Notes: a model not told the origin generated them from the sequence alone. A stretch of DNA of 64,000 bases from Nocardia speluncae NBRC 108251 (GCF_001613245.1 NZ_BDBZ01000018.1:124001-188000); one strand, 5' to 3'; counted from the stretch's first letter, positions 25,662 through 35,587 are shown. Made by a program: numbers and translations.

Positions 25662-26774
25662 ATGGGCACTGAGGTAACGCATCGTCGGCGGGTGAGCGCG
25701 ACGCTGCCCGATTTCCCGTGGGACACCCTCGCCGAGGTGAAGGCGAAGGCGGCGGCGCATCCCGGCGGGCTGGTCGACCTGTCGGTCGGTACCCCGGTGG
25801 ATCCGGTGGATCCGCTGATCCGGGCGGCCTTGAGTTCGGTCGCCGAGGTGCCGGGTTATCCGACGACCCACGGCACACCCGAATTGCGTGCGCAGGCCGT
25901 GGCAGCCTTGGCCCGGCGGTTCGGGATCACGGGTGTGGCCGAGGCGGCCGTGCTGCCGGTTATCGGGACCAAGGAGCTGATCGCGGGTCTGCCGCGGCTG
26001 CTGGGGCTCGGTGCCGCGGACCTGGTGGTGATACCCGAGGTTGCGTACCCGACCTACGAGGTGGGTGGTCTGCTCGCCGGTACCCGGATTCTGCGTGCCG
26101 ACGGGCTCACCCGGCTGGGGCCGGAGAAGCCCGCGCTGATCTACCTGAATTCCCCATCCAACCCGACCGGCAAAGTGCTGGGTGTGGAACACCTTCGCAA
26201 GGTGGTGTCTTTCGCGCGCGAACGCGGTGTGATCGTGGCCTCCGACGAGTGTTATCTGGGCCTGGCCTGGGATGAACCGGCGGTGTCGATCCTCGATCCG
26301 CGGGTGTGCGATGGCGACCACACCGGCCTGCTGGCGGTGCATTCGCTGTCGAAGACATCGAATCTGGCCAGTTACCGGGCAGGTTTCGTCACCGGTGACC
26401 CGGAGCTCGTGGCCGAACTGCTGGAGGTCCGTAAACACTCCGGCATGATGGTGCCGTTCCCGATCCAGGCGGCGATGTCGGCGGCGCTGGCCGACGACGA
26501 GCACGAATCGGTCCAGCGGGAGCGCTATCGCGCGCGCCGCGAAGTCCTGCGCTCCGCGTTGCTGGGCGCAGGTTTCCGGATCGACCACTCCGAAGCCGGC
26601 CTGTACCTGTGGTCCACCCGCGACGAACCTTGCCGCGACACCCTGGCCTGGCTGGCGGGCCGCGGTATTCTCGCCGCCCCCGGCGATTTCTACGGCCCCG
26701 CCGGCGCCCGGCACGTGCGTATCGCCCTGACCGCCACCGACGAAAGAATCGCTGCCGCCGCCGGTCGTTTGTGA
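25662..26774 (+). CDS. dapC: DapC, N-succinyl-diaminopimelate aminotransferase
   Basis: 370 residues, fold type I PLP enzyme. The PLP lysine is in SLSKTSNLASYRAGF, the Asn in NSPSNPTGK, and the C-terminal Arg in ARHVRIALT. It converts N-succinyl-2-amino-6-ketopimelate and glutamate to succinyl-DAP for lysine and peptidoglycan. dapD and dapE lie 6-7 kb downstream. Start is uncertain: ATG 25662 has a weak ribosome site, while GTG 25692 gives the N-terminus VSATLPDFPWD, closer to mycobacterial proteins. Confidence 0.93.
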   Translation: MGTEVTHRRRVSATLPDFPWDTLAEVKAKAAAHPGGLVDLSVGTPVDPVDPLIRAALSSVAEVPGYPTTHGTPELRAQAVAALARRFGITGVAEAAVLPVIGTKELIAGLPRLLGLGAADLVVIPEVAYPTYEVGGLLAGTRILRADGLTRLGPEKPALIYLNSPSNPTGKVLGVEHLRKVVSFARERGVIVASDECYLGLAWDEPAVSILDPRVCDGDHTGLLAVHSLSKTSNLASYRAGFVTGDPELVAELLEVRKHSGMMVPFPIQAAMSAALADDEHESVQRERYRARREVLRSALLGAGFRIDHSEAGLYLWSTRDEPCRDTLAWLAGRGILAAPGDFYGPAGARHVRIALTATDERIAAAAGRL

Positions 26775-26809
26775 GCGTCAGGCCGGCTCCGGCGCGCTAG
26801 CCTGGGCAT

Positions 26810-28447
26810 ATGGACGCTGTCACAGTTGTCCCGACCCCCGTGAACGAACCGGTGCACACTTTCGCGCCGGGCAGCCCCGAGCGGGCACGCCTGCTCGGCA
26901 AGCTGGCCGATATCTCGGGCACCACCCTCGACATTCCGCTGGTCATCGACGGTAAGCACCGTCCCGGGATCGGTGAGCGCCGCGAGATCGTCGCACCGCA
27001 TCGGCACCGGCAGGTGCTCGGGACCTATACGAATACCACTCATGACGAAGCCGCCGCGGCGATCGAGGCGGCGACCGCGGCCGCCCCGGCGTGGCGTGCA
27101 CTGCCGTTCGACGAACGCGCCGCGGTGCTGCTGCGGGCCGCGGACCTGTTGTCCGGCCCGTGGCGGGAGACCGTGGCCGCGGCGACCATGCTCGGGCAGT
27201 CGAAATCGGCGGCGCAGGCCGAAATCGATGCGCCGTGCGAATTGGTCGATTTCTGGCGTTTCAATGTGTCGTTCGCACGCGGCATTCTGGCGCAGCAGCC
27301 GCAGTCGAGTCCGGGAGTGTGGAACAGACTCGACTATCGGCCGCTGGAGGGTTTCGTCTATGCGATCACTCCGTTCAATTTCTCGGCCATCGCCGGAAAC
27401 CTCCCCACCGCGCCGGCGCTGATGGGCAATACCGTCGTGTGGAAACCGGCGCCCACCCAGACACTGGCGGCCTATTACACGATGAAACTGCTGGAGGCCG
27501 CGGGGTTGCCGCCCGGTGTGATCAATATGGTGACCGGCGACGGTATCGAACTTTCGGAGGTGGCGCTCACCGATCCGCGGCTGGGCGGTATCCATTTCAC
27601 CGGCTCGGCGACTACGTTCCGGTCACTGTGGAGTCAGGTCGGTGCCGATCTCGGCCGATACCGTGGCTATCCGCGACTGGTCGGGGAGACCGGCGGTAAG
27701 GATTTCATTGTCGCGCACCCCTCCGCGGACCCGGTCGCCTTGCGCACGGCTCTGATCCGCGGGGCGTACGAGTATCAGGGCCAGAAATGTTCGGCCGCGT
27801 CGCGCGCCTATCTGCCGCGGTCGCTGTGGCGGGACATGGGCGACGATTTTCTGGGAGTCGCCGATTCGCTGAGTTACGGCGATGTGGCAGACCTGTCGAA
27901 TTTCGGCGGTGCCCTGATCGATCGGCGCGCCTACGACAAGAGTGTGCGGGCGATCGAGCGGGCCCGTTCGGCGAATGTGGCGATTCCAGTGGGCGGCACC
28001 TACGACGACAGTGAGGGCTGGTTCGTCCGTCCGACCGTCCTGCTGGCGGAGGATCCCCGCGACGAATCGTTCGCCACCGAGTACTTCGGCCCGATCCTGT
28101 CGGTGTTCGTGTACGACGACGGCGCGCCCGGCGCCTGGGACAGCGTTCTGGCAGAAGTGGAATCGGCGGCCCCGTATGCGTTGACGGGCGCCGTATTCGC
28201 ACAGGACCGGCATGCGGTCGAAGAGGCGTCCACACGGTTGCGGTTCGCGGCCGGCAATTTCTATGTCAACGACAAACCCACCGGCGCCGTGGTGGGCCAG
28301 CAGCCGTTCGGTGGCGCCCGGGCCTCGGGTACCGACGACAAAGCCGGATCCCCGCTGAATCTGCTGCGCTGGGTGGCGCCGCGAGCGATCAAGGAAACCT
28401 TCGTCCCGCACACCGATCACCGGTATCCACATATGGAGCGGGAATGA
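26810..28447 (+). CDS. pruA: 1-pyrroline-5-carboxylate dehydrogenase
   Basis: 545 residues, aldehyde dehydrogenase superfamily. Catalytic Cys327 is in GQKCSAASRAY and Glu293 in VGETGGKDF; ITPFNFSAIAGNLPT is a signature of the P5C subgroup. It oxidises glutamate semialdehyde to glutamate with NAD. The proline dehydrogenase gene follows after 49 bp, so the two steps of proline degradation are together (Rv1187-Rv1188 order). A cytoplasmic enzyme. Confidence 0.96.
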   Translation: MDAVTVVPTPVNEPVHTFAPGSPERARLLGKLADISGTTLDIPLVIDGKHRPGIGERREIVAPHRHRQVLGTYTNTTHDEAAAAIEAATAAAPAWRALPFDERAAVLLRAADLLSGPWRETVAAATMLGQSKSAAQAEIDAPCELVDFWRFNVSFARGILAQQPQSSPGVWNRLDYRPLEGFVYAITPFNFSAIAGNLPTAPALMGNTVVWKPAPTQTLAAYYTMKLLEAAGLPPGVINMVTGDGIELSEVALTDPRLGGIHFTGSATTFRSLWSQVGADLGRYRGYPRLVGETGGKDFIVAHPSADPVALRTALIRGAYEYQGQKCSAASRAYLPRSLWRDMGDDFLGVADSLSYGDVADLSNFGGALIDRRAYDKSVRAIERARSANVAIPVGGTYDDSEGWFVRPTVLLAEDPRDESFATEYFGPILSVFVYDDGAPGAWDSVLAEVESAAPYALTGAVFAQDRHAVEEASTRLRFAAGNFYVNDKPTGAVVGQQPFGGARASGTDDKAGSPLNLLRWVAPRAIKETFVPHTDHRYPHMERE

Positions 28448-28496
28448 GCAGGCGGGTTCCCGCTGCCGCCGTGCTCCGGGACGGGCAGGAGGTCCG

Positions 28497-29456
28497 GTGA
28501 ATCCGTTGCGCCCGGCGATACTCGCGGCCGCTGGGTCGGAGCGGGTGAAGCGGACGCTGACCACGAGCCCGGTGACCGCCCCCCTCGTCCGGCGTTTCGT
28601 GCCGGGGGAGACACGGTCCGAGCTGGTCGCCGCGGCTCGGGAACTGCTGGCGAGCGGGCGGGCGGTGAGCGTGGACTTCCTCGGTGAGTACACCACCGAT
28701 CGGGCGCAGGCCGATGCCGCGGTCGCCGAGTATCTGGCGCTGATCAACGACCTCGCCGCACTGGATACCGCCGCGGTCCCGGCCGGGGCGGCACCGCTCG
28801 AGGTTTCGGTGAAACTCTCCGCGCTCGGCCAGTGGCTGGGGCCGGACGGCCCGGCGATCGCCACCGAGAACCTGCGCGTGCTCTGCACCAAGGCCGCAGA
28901 GGCAGGGGTCTGGGTCACTGTCGACGCCGAGGACCATACGACCACGGCGTCCACACTCGCCGCGATCCGGCGGGTACGTCCGGATTTCGCCTGGCTGGGC
29001 ACGGTGATCCAGGCATACCTGTACCGCAGTGTGGACGACTGCCGTGATCTCGCGGCCGCCGGTGCGCGGGTGCGCCTGTGCAAGGGCGCTTATCAGGAGC
29101 CTGACACTGTGGCTCACCAGCATCGCGCCGATGTGGACAGCGCGTATCTGCGCTGCCTGGACGTGCTGATGCAGAGTTCGGCCCGGCCGCTCGTGGCTTC
29201 GCACGATCCCGCGCTGATCGCCGCCGCCACCGATCTGGCCGCCCGTGCCGGCCGCGGTCCCGGAGAGCTGGAGTATCAGATGTTGTACGGCATCCGCACC
29301 GACGAGCAGACGCGGCTCGCCGGCCGGGGCGAGTTCGTCCGGGTCTACGTCCCGTACGGGAACCAGTGGTACGGCTACCTGATGCGCCGGCTCGCCGAAC
29401 GCCCCGCCAACCTCGGCTTCTTCCTCCGGGCCCTGACAACGCCCGCGCGCGCCTGA
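28497..29456 (+). CDS. putA: Proline dehydrogenase (monofunctional PutA/PRODH)
   Basis: 319 residues, GTG start. The flavin barrel motifs are present: VSVKLSALG, TVDAEDH, RLCKGAYQEP and YGIRTDEQ, with the closing YVPYGNQWYGYLMRRLAERPAN substrate-site helix. It oxidises proline to pyrroline-5-carboxylate and passes electrons to the membrane quinone pool. The product goes to the dehydrogenase encoded just upstream. Confidence 0.95.
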   Translation: MNPLRPAILAAAGSERVKRTLTTSPVTAPLVRRFVPGETRSELVAAARELLASGRAVSVDFLGEYTTDRAQADAAVAEYLALINDLAALDTAAVPAGAAPLEVSVKLSALGQWLGPDGPAIATENLRVLCTKAAEAGVWVTVDAEDHTTTASTLAAIRRVRPDFAWLGTVIQAYLYRSVDDCRDLAAAGARVRLCKGAYQEPDTVAHQHRADVDSAYLRCLDVLMQSSARPLVASHDPALIAAATDLAARAGRGPGELEYQMLYGIRTDEQTRLAGRGEFVRVYVPYGNQWYGYLMRRLAERPANLGFFLRALTTPARA

Positions 29457-29587
29457 CGCCGGGCACAGCGCCTCGGTGTCGGCGGCCGGTCATCGGCATT
29501 CGCCGGCGCCCGCGAATGTAGGGGTCCCTCAGCTGCTCCTGGAACGAATGTTCCCGGGCACAACCGACGTCGGCGCCGGAAACACAC

Positions 29588-30454
29588 TCAGACCAGTGGT
29601 TTGCCCTTGCGCATGCGGCGGCGCATATCCCACAGGTAGTAGTTCATGGGGAACTGACGTAGGAAGCGCGGCTGGAGTTTCATGCCGAAGCCGATGACCT
29701 TCATCGTCCGGTCGAACCAGCGCTGATTGCCCTCGGTCCAGTCCATGTACATCGCCTGCCGGATCTGCGGGGGCAGGCAGCCGGAGACGACGAACCGGTG
29801 GAATTTCGCCGATACCCACCGAACCGGTAGCGGCAGCATCTTCAGGTCGATGAGGTCGTTGAAGTAGGCGCGGGTGGTGTCGTCGATGTCGAGATTGTCG
29901 AGGTTGTCTTCCCAGAACTCCCAGAACGCGGCCCGGTTCGGCGGCCACATTTCCGGGCGCACCTGCAGGGTGGTGCCGAGCCGGATGCTGTGGGCGTAGA
30001 AGGTGTCGGCGGTGGCTTCGTCCATGGGGCCCTGGACTTTTTCCAGGAGGTCGACGAAGCCGAAGTACAGGCAGGCCGCGACCCAGAGCTGGAGTTTGGG
30101 ATCGAACGCGTTGTACTTGACCGGGCTGGTGGGTTTGGTACGGATATGGCGGTGGGAGGTGTTGACCGCGAGCCGGTAGGCATTGCGTTCCTCCTCGGTG
30201 CCCAGCATCGCGACCGACAGGTAGGTGAGGGTGGTGCGGAGCCGTTTGAACGGGTGCACCATCACGTTGCCGCTTTTGACGTCGCTCTCCATGACGCCGT
30301 AGGCGACCGGTCGCAAACCCAGCTGCATGATCACGTTCGCGGTGCCGCCGAGGAAGGCGGTGATTCCGACGATATGGTCTTCGACGTCGAAATCGGGGGC
30401 GTAGAGCGGCCGGGGTTCGGGTTCGCTCTGTGACATGGGCTGGGGAGCGGTCAT
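29588..30454 (-). CDS. MpaB/DUF2236-family oxygenase-like protein
   Basis: 288 residues from the ATG at 30454, which follows AGAGG by 6 bp; a longer in-frame start at 30499 would run into the operator. The family pattern is visible: HPFKRLRTTLTYLSVAMLG, then VNTSHRHIR and LWVAACLYFGF, with His residues likely binding haem b. Related proteins include latex-clearing-protein-like and MpaB-type enzymes. The substrate is unknown. Divergent from a TetR gene that probably represses it. Confidence 0.88.
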   Translation of the reverse strand: MTAPQPMSQSEPEPRPLYAPDFDVEDHIVGITAFLGGTANVIMQLGLRPVAYGVMESDVKSGNVMVHPFKRLRTTLTYLSVAMLGTEEERNAYRLAVNTSHRHIRTKPTSPVKYNAFDPKLQLWVAACLYFGFVDLLEKVQGPMDEATADTFYAHSIRLGTTLQVRPEMWPPNRAAFWEFWEDNLDNLDIDDTTRAYFNDLIDLKMLPLPVRWVSAKFHRFVVSGCLPPQIRQAMYMDWTEGNQRWFDRTMKVIGFGMKLQPRFLRQFPMNYYLWDMRRRMRKGKPLV

Positions 30455-30470
30455 CAGTGACCTCTTTCCT

Positions 30471-30499
30471 ATGAGAAGATTATATGATAACCATCTCAT
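30471..30499. promoter_or_regulatory. 29-bp nested dyad operator between MpaB-like and TetR genes
   Basis: Outer arms ATGAGA (30471-30476) and TCTCAT (30494-30499) and inner arms TTAT (30480-30483) and ATAA (30487-30490) share one centre at 30485. On the minus strand a perfect TATAAT (30484-30479) and on the plus strand TATGAT (30483-30488) fall inside the dyad, so both divergent -10 elements would be covered by one bound repressor. Strong candidate TetR-family operator. Confidence 0.75.
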
Positions 30500-30582
30500 T
30501 CACTCGATGTCGCGTCAACCATCATCGTAATTGTGCGATGCTTACTGTGTCATTGCATCACCGAGCGCGAGAGGGTGCCGAG

Positions 30583-31221
30583 ATGGGTGCGCTGGCTCAA
30601 CTGTTGCCACTGGTGCGATCGGCGCGCCGCGATCAAGATCAATCGGTATTGTCCGCCGCGCTGCAGGCGTTTCTCGATTTCGGGATCAAACGCACCAGCA
30701 TGGTGGAGGTCGCGCGGCGCGGCGGGCTCTCGCTGGCCACGTTGTACCGCCGCTTCTCCAGTAAATCCGATCTGATCCAAGCCGTGGGGCTGCAGCAGAC
30801 CCGAGAGTTCATCGAGGGTGTCGATGCCGCGGTGCAACAACAGATCGATCGCGATGCGGGTGCCGAAGCCCAGATCGTCGAACTGTTCGTGGCCTTCCTC
30901 GACGGCCTGCGCGGCAACCGGTTGCTGGACCGCCTGCTCGATACCGAACCCGAGATCGTATTGCCGTACCTGACGACCAAGGGTGCCCCGGTGATCGAAC
31001 TCGGCCGCGACTACCTCGCCGAATTCGTCACCCGTCTGCAGGCCGAAGGGAAACTGCCGGCCTACGATCCACTGCCGGTAGCCGAGATGGTCGCGCGTAC
31101 CGCATTGTCGCTCGCGCTGACTCCGCAGACGGTGATTCCACTGGACGACGATATTGCCGTCCGGAAATACGCGCGCGATCATGTCGCGGTCTCGTTCCGG
31201 GTACCGGTCACGGATTCCTGA
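30583..31221 (+). CDS. TetR-family transcriptional regulator
   Basis: 212 residues from the ATG at 30583, preceded by GAGAGGG at good spacing; longer starts (30538, 30484) lie in or near the operator. HTH at about residues 20-65: ALQAFLDFGIKRTSMVEVARR, then LSLATLYRRFSSKSDLIQAV. The C-terminal ligand domain is unassigned. The divergent MpaB-like gene is the obvious target. Confidence 0.9.
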   Translation: MGALAQLLPLVRSARRDQDQSVLSAALQAFLDFGIKRTSMVEVARRGGLSLATLYRRFSSKSDLIQAVGLQQTREFIEGVDAAVQQQIDRDAGAEAQIVELFVAFLDGLRGNRLLDRLLDTEPEIVLPYLTTKGAPVIELGRDYLAEFVTRLQAEGKLPAYDPLPVAEMVARTALSLALTPQTVIPLDDDIAVRKYARDHVAVSFRVPVTDS

Positions 31222-31275
31222 ATTCGAATCGACCTGTTTTCGCATTTGTATTCGGCGCAGGCGTTCACCGGCACA

Positions 31276-31301
31276 CTTCGCGACCGGGTAGGTCCGCGAA
31301 G
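31276..31301 (+). terminator. Hairpin between TetR and acyl-CoA synthetase genes
   Basis: CTTCGCGACC pairs with GGT-C-CGCGAAG, with one bulged C and a short loop. It lies 55 bp after the TetR stop and 33 bp before the synthetase start. There is no T-run. It may end the TetR transcript or be a regulatory palindrome for the next gene. Confidence 0.4.
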
Positions 31302-31333
31302 CCGCCCCGGCGCCGGGCAGTAGGTTGGGGCGC

Positions 31334-32779
31334 ATGTCTCTCGCGCCGCGTCTGCTCCGATCGCTGGACCCACTGGCCGTCGCCGCGGGAGCCGATATCC
31401 CCGATGCCGTCACGATCGGGGGAATCACGCTCTCCCGCAGTGATCTGCTCGGTGCGGCCACTTCGGTGGCGGAACGGGTCGCGCGTGCGGAACGGGTCGC
31501 GGTACTGGCCCGCCCCACGGCATCCACCGTGCTCGCCGTCGTCGGCTGCCTGATCGCCGGAGTGACAGTGGTCCCGGTACCGCCCGATTCCGGTGCCGCC
31601 GAACTCGACCATATGCTCACCGATTCCGGGGCGCAGGCGTGGCTGGGCGAGGCGCCGGAAGGGACCGCGCTACCGGTGGTCCCGGTCCGGCAACATGCCC
31701 GGTCCTGGCACACCTACCCCGAGCCCGGCCCCGACACACCCGCTTTCGTGCTCTACACCTCCGGAACCACCGGCCTGCCGAAGGGGGTTGTGCTGAGCCG
31801 CCGCGCGATCGCTGCCGGCCTGGACGCGCTCGCCGAAGCCTGGTCGTGGACTGCCGCCGATGTGCTCGTGCACGGCCTGCCGTTGTTCCACGTGCACGGC
31901 TTGATCCTGGGGCTGCTCGGACCGCTGCGCGTCGGGAGCCCGCTCGTGCACACGGGCAAACCGACGCCCGCGAACTATGCCGCGGCCGCCGGCACCATGT
32001 ATTTCGGCGTGCCCACCGTCTGGGCCCGGATCGCCGACGATCCCGATACCGCGGAAAAGTTGAGCGCCGCCCGGTTACTGATCTCCGGTAGCGCACCACT
32101 GCCGGCGCCGGTATTCGAGCGGCTCGCCGAGCTCACCGGCCAGGCGCCGATCGAACGCTACGGGATGAGCGAAACGATGATCACGCTCTCCGCGCGGGCC
32201 GACGGTGAACGCCGGCCGGGCTGGGTCGGGGTGCCGGTGCAGGGCGTACAGACCAGATTGCGGGACGAAGCGGGAGAGCCGGTACCGCACGACGGTTCGA
32301 GCATCGGCGGGCTGCAGGTACGCGGTCCGATGTTGTTCGACGGATACTTCGGCCGCCCGGCGGCCACCGCCGAATGCTGGACCGAGGACGGCTGGTTCCG
32401 CACCGGCGATGTCGCGGCGATCGACGCGGCCGGTTTCCACCGGATAGTCGGCCGCGAATCGGTGGACCTGATCAAATCCGGCGGGTACCGGATCGGCGCG
32501 GGCGAGGTCGAAACCACCCTGCTGGGCCACCCCGGGGTCGCCGAGGTGGCGGTGGTCGGCCTGCCGGACGCCGATCTCGGCCAGCGGATCGTCGCGTTCG
32601 TCGTCGCGCGCGATACCGCACCCGGAGAACAGGAACTGATCGACCATGTCGCCGGCCAACTCTCGGCGCACAAACGGCCTCGGGAGATCCGTTTCGTCAC
32701 CTCCCTGCCGCGAAATGCCATGGGCAAGGTGCAGAAAAAACAACTGGGCAACGGCTCACCGACACCGCCACCTACATAG
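31334..32779 (+). CDS. Acyl-CoA synthetase (FadD36-like AMP-binding enzyme)
   Basis: 481 residues from the ATG at 31334. The AMP-binding P-loop is LYTSGTTGLPKGVVLS. IERYGMSETM, WFRTGDV, and the C-terminal catalytic Lys in NAMGKVQKK are all intact. It activates a carboxylic acid to the CoA thioester via an acyl-AMP. Length fits the short FadD36/malonyl-CoA synthetase group; M. tuberculosis fadD36 (Rv1193) lies in the equivalent position between putA and dapD. Substrate not decidable here. Confidence 0.9.
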   Translation: MSLAPRLLRSLDPLAVAAGADIPDAVTIGGITLSRSDLLGAATSVAERVARAERVAVLARPTASTVLAVVGCLIAGVTVVPVPPDSGAAELDHMLTDSGAQAWLGEAPEGTALPVVPVRQHARSWHTYPEPGPDTPAFVLYTSGTTGLPKGVVLSRRAIAAGLDALAEAWSWTAADVLVHGLPLFHVHGLILGLLGPLRVGSPLVHTGKPTPANYAAAAGTMYFGVPTVWARIADDPDTAEKLSAARLLISGSAPLPAPVFERLAELTGQAPIERYGMSETMITLSARADGERRPGWVGVPVQGVQTRLRDEAGEPVPHDGSSIGGLQVRGPMLFDGYFGRPAATAECWTEDGWFRTGDVAAIDAAGFHRIVGRESVDLIKSGGYRIGAGEVETTLLGHPGVAEVAVVGLPDADLGQRIVAFVVARDTAPGEQELIDHVAGQLSAHKRPREIRFVTSLPRNAMGKVQKKQLGNGSPTPPPT

Positions 32780-32853
32780 GAGCCGAGCCGGGCGAACTCA
32801 TCCGCATCCACCCGCAACGCGTGATCGCCTTCGGAATCCGAGGTAGGCCGTAG
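32768..32853 (+). pseudogene. Relic of the C-terminus of a PPOX-type protein
   Basis: A frame different from the synthetase encodes TYIGAEPGELIRIHPQRVIA, followed by FGIRGRP and a stop at 32853. This looks like the last ~28 residues of a PPOX/F420-type split-barrel protein, whose family end is xxYLGEPGxxVRIxPxRVxxWG. No upstream part exists; the frame there runs inside the synthetase gene. I read it as debris left by a deletion at the synthetase stop. The identification is by eye only. Confidence 0.45.
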
Positions 32854-32906
32854 CCCGGCATCCGGCGGATTGCACCGAACCCCGCAACCGTGCCCGCACG
32901 TGCCTA

Positions 32907-33854
32907 TCAGTTGTGCGCGTGCAACGCTTCGTTCAGCTCTATCCCCGTGCCCGAGCGGGGGACCACCTCCACCGCACCGGTTTGCGAATTACGCCGGAAC
33001 AGCAGGTTGTTCGTGCCGCTCAGTTCGGCCGCCTTGATCACCTTGCCGTCCGGCGTGGTGACCTTGGTACCGGCGGTGAGGTAGAGCCCCGCCTCCAGCA
33101 CGCAGTCGTCGCCGAGCGGGATACCCAGACCCGAGTTCGCGCCCAGCAGCGAGCGTTCGCCGATCGAGATGATGGTGGTCCCGCCGCCGGACAGCGTGCC
33201 CATGGTGGACGCGCCGCCGCCGATATCGGAGCCGTCGCCCACGACGACGCCCGCCGAGATACGGCCCTCGACCATGGAGGTGCCGAGGGTGCCGGCGTTG
33301 AAGTTCACGAAACCTTCGTGCATGACGGTGGTTCCGGCCGCCAGATGGGCACCCAGCCGGACCCGGTCCGCATCACCGATACGGACCCCGGCAGGGACCA
33401 CGTAATCGACCATGCGCGGGAACTTGTCGACGCTGTACACGGTGACCGGACCGCGGGCGCGCAGTTTGGCCCGGGTGGTTTCGAAACCATCCACCGCGGC
33501 CGGACCGTGGTTGGTCCAGACGACATTGGCCAGCAGCGCGAACTGTCCCTCCAGGCTCACCGAATGCGGGCGGACCAGGCGGTGCGACAGCAGGTGCAGG
33601 CGCAGGTACACATCATGCGCGTCGACCGGGGCGGCGGACAGATCGGCGATAGTGGTGCGGACGGCGACCACCTCGACACCACGCGCGGGGTCGGGTCCCA
33701 CCAGTTCGGCCAGTTCGGCAGGTGCCTCGGCAGGCCGTTCGGTACCGGTCTCGGTGAACTCACCCAGCTGCGGGGCGGGGAACCAGGTATCCAGAACGGT
33801 TCCGTCGGTGGTCACGTTGGCGATGCCGATAGCGGTTGCTCCCTGAGTGCTCAC
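32907..33854 (-). CDS. dapD: DapD, tetrahydrodipicolinate N-succinyltransferase
   Basis: 315 residues. A left-handed beta-helix of hexapeptide repeats covers the C-terminal half ([48 protein letters not shown]). It is the actinobacterial long form of DapD. It moves succinate from CoA to tetrahydrodipicolinate; trimeric and cytoplasmic. Divergent from dapE with 60 bp between the starts, as in Rv1201c/Rv1202. Confidence 0.96.
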   Translation of the reverse strand: MSTQGATAIGIANVTTDGTVLDTWFPAPQLGEFTETGTERPAEAPAELAELVGPDPARGVEVVAVRTTIADLSAAPVDAHDVYLRLHLLSHRLVRPHSVSLEGQFALLANVVWTNHGPAAVDGFETTRAKLRARGPVTVYSVDKFPRMVDYVVPAGVRIGDADRVRLGAHLAAGTTVMHEGFVNFNAGTLGTSMVEGRISAGVVVGDGSDIGGGASTMGTLSGGGTTIISIGERSLLGANSGLGIPLGDDCVLEAGLYLTAGTKVTTPDGKVIKAAELSGTNNLLFRRNSQTGAVEVVPRSGTGIELNEALHAHN

Positions 33855-33914
33855 GACACCGCAGCCTACCTACCAGCGTCCCCGCAATGGTGCGGCACCT
33901 CTACGCTCATATCC

Positions 33915-35012
33915 GTGACCATCGACTTGCACGCCGATCCCGTCGCGCTGACCGCGGCCCTCGTCGATATCCCGAGCGTGTCCCGGGAGGAGACCGCGAT
34001 CACCAACGCCGTCGAAACAGCGCTGCGCACGCAGACCAGCGGTTTCGAGGTGGTGCGCCGCGGCAACGTGGTGCTCGCGCGGACCGACCGGGGCCTGCCC
34101 ACCCGAGTGGTTCTCGCCGGCCATCTCGACACGGTGCCGATCGCCGGCAACGTACCGGGCCGGTTCACCGTCGAGAACGGATCCGAGGTGTTCTACGGCT
34201 GCGGCTCGGTCGATATGAAATCGGGGGACGCGGTATTCCTCCATCTGGCCGCCACCATCGCCGAACCCGCACACGACCTGACGTTGATCTTCTACGACTG
34301 TGAGGAGATCGCCGCCGAATTCAACGGCCTGAACACCATCGAACGCGAACTACCGGAGTGGCTGGACGCCGATCTGGCGATTCTGGGTGAACCTTCCGGC
34401 GGCTGGATCGAGGCCGGCTGTCAGGGCACACTGCGGGTCCGGTTGAGCACGGCCGGGGTGCGGGCGCATTCGGCGCGTTCCTGGCTCGGTGACAATGCGG
34501 TGCACCGGCTCGCCCCGGTCCTGGCCAGGTTGTCGGAGTACCGGGCGCGTGAGGTCGATATCGACGGCTGCCGCTACCGCGAAGGTTTGTCGGCGGTCCG
34601 CATCGAGGGCGGGGTGGCCGGCAATGTGGTGCCCGATGCGGCCGCGGTGGAGGTGAACTTCCGGTTCGCGCCGGACCGCACGGTCGAGCAGGCAGTCGAA
34701 CACGTCCGGGAGGTGTTCGCCGGCCTGGAACTGGAGTTCACGGTGACCGATGCGGCGCCTGGGGCGTTGCCCGGGCTCACCGCCCCGGCGGCGAAGGGGC
34801 TCGCCGATGTGGTCCGGGCGCACGGTTCTGCCGGGATCCGCGCCAAATACGGCTGGACCGATGTCTCCCGGTTCGCCGCCCGCGGTATACCGGCGGTGAA
34901 CTTCGGCCCCGGCGATCCCAACCTCGCGCATAAGCGGGACGAGCACGTACCGCTGGCCCAGATCACCGCCGTCACCGAGATGCTGCGCGCCTACCTGGAA
35001 GGGAATCAGTGA
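33915..35012 (+). CDS. dapE: DapE, succinyl-diaminopimelate desuccinylase
   Basis: 365 residues from the GTG at 33915; the frame is open further left but that part is antisense to dapD. M20 metallopeptidase signatures are present: metal His in GHLDTVP, bridging Asp in [11 protein letters not shown], catalytic Glu pair in [12 protein letters not shown], and C-terminal His in AHKRDEHVP. It releases LL-diaminopimelate. The stop overlaps the LOG gene start by 4 bp (GTGA), indicating translational coupling. Confidence 0.96.
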   Translation: MTIDLHADPVALTAALVDIPSVSREETAITNAVETALRTQTSGFEVVRRGNVVLARTDRGLPTRVVLAGHLDTVPIAGNVPGRFTVENGSEVFYGCGSVDMKSGDAVFLHLAATIAEPAHDLTLIFYDCEEIAAEFNGLNTIERELPEWLDADLAILGEPSGGWIEAGCQGTLRVRLSTAGVRAHSARSWLGDNAVHRLAPVLARLSEYRAREVDIDGCRYREGLSAVRIEGGVAGNVVPDAAAVEVNFRFAPDRTVEQAVEHVREVFAGLELEFTVTDAAPGALPGLTAPAAKGLADVVRAHGSAGIRAKYGWTDVSRFAARGIPAVNFGPGDPNLAHKRDEHVPLAQITAVTEMLRAYLEGNQ

Positions 35013-35587
35013 ATCCACGACCGTTCGCACTCTGCGTGTACTGCTCCGCGAGTACCACCGACCCCGGCCAACTCACTCTCGCGGCCCGGGTGGGGACCGA
35101 AATAGCCCGGCGCGGCTGGCAGCTGGTCTCCGGTGGCGGCCATGTGTCGATGATGGGCGCGGTGGCCACCGCGGCCCGCGCCGGCGGCGCCGAGACCATC
35201 GGTGTCATACCGAAACACCTGGTGCATCAGGAGGTTGCCGATGTCGACTCCGACGAGCTGGTGGTCACCGACACCATGCGCCAGCGCAAACAGGTGATGG
35301 AGGACCGCGCCGACGCGTTCCTCACCCTCCCCGGCGGTATCGGCACGCTCGAGGAATTCTTCGAGGCCTGGACCGGCGGCCACCTCGGCCAGCACACCAA
35401 ACCGATGGCGATCCTCGACCCCGGCGGCCACTACACCGGCCTGTTCACCTGGCTCACCGAACTCCGCGACCGCGGTTTCGTCCCGCAGGAAGCGCTCGAC
35501 CGCATTACCGTCACCCCGGACCTGACCGAGGCTTTCGCCGCGTTGGAGCCCCAGCCACCCCAGGGCGCGGTGCTGCGGGCAATCTGA
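35009..35587 (+). CDS. LOG-family protein (cytokinin-riboside monophosphate phosphoribohydrolase-like)
   Basis: 192 residues, TIGR00730 group. The nucleotide-site pattern PGGxGTxxE is [15 protein letters not shown], and [13 protein letters not shown] matches the first loop. It hydrolyses AMP-type N-glycosidic bonds; the M. tuberculosis counterpart (Rv1205) makes cytokinins and is a proteasome target, from memory. GTG start overlapping the dapE stop. Confidence 0.93.
   Translation: MNPRPFALCVYCSASTTDPGQLTLAARVGTEIARRGWQLVSGGGHVSMMGAVATAARAGGAETIGVIPKHLVHQEVADVDSDELVVTDTMRQRKQVMEDRADAFLTLPGGIGTLEEFFEAWTGGHLGQHTKPMAILDPGGHYTGLFTWLTELRDRGFVPQEALDRITVTPDLTEAFAALEPQPPQGAVLRAI

Noticed and set aside
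32913-33914. Extended N-terminus of dapE (about 330 codons upstream of the GTG at 33915)
   Set aside because: That part is antisense to dapD and lacks homology features; DapE normally starts near its M20 domain, as does the GTG at 33915.
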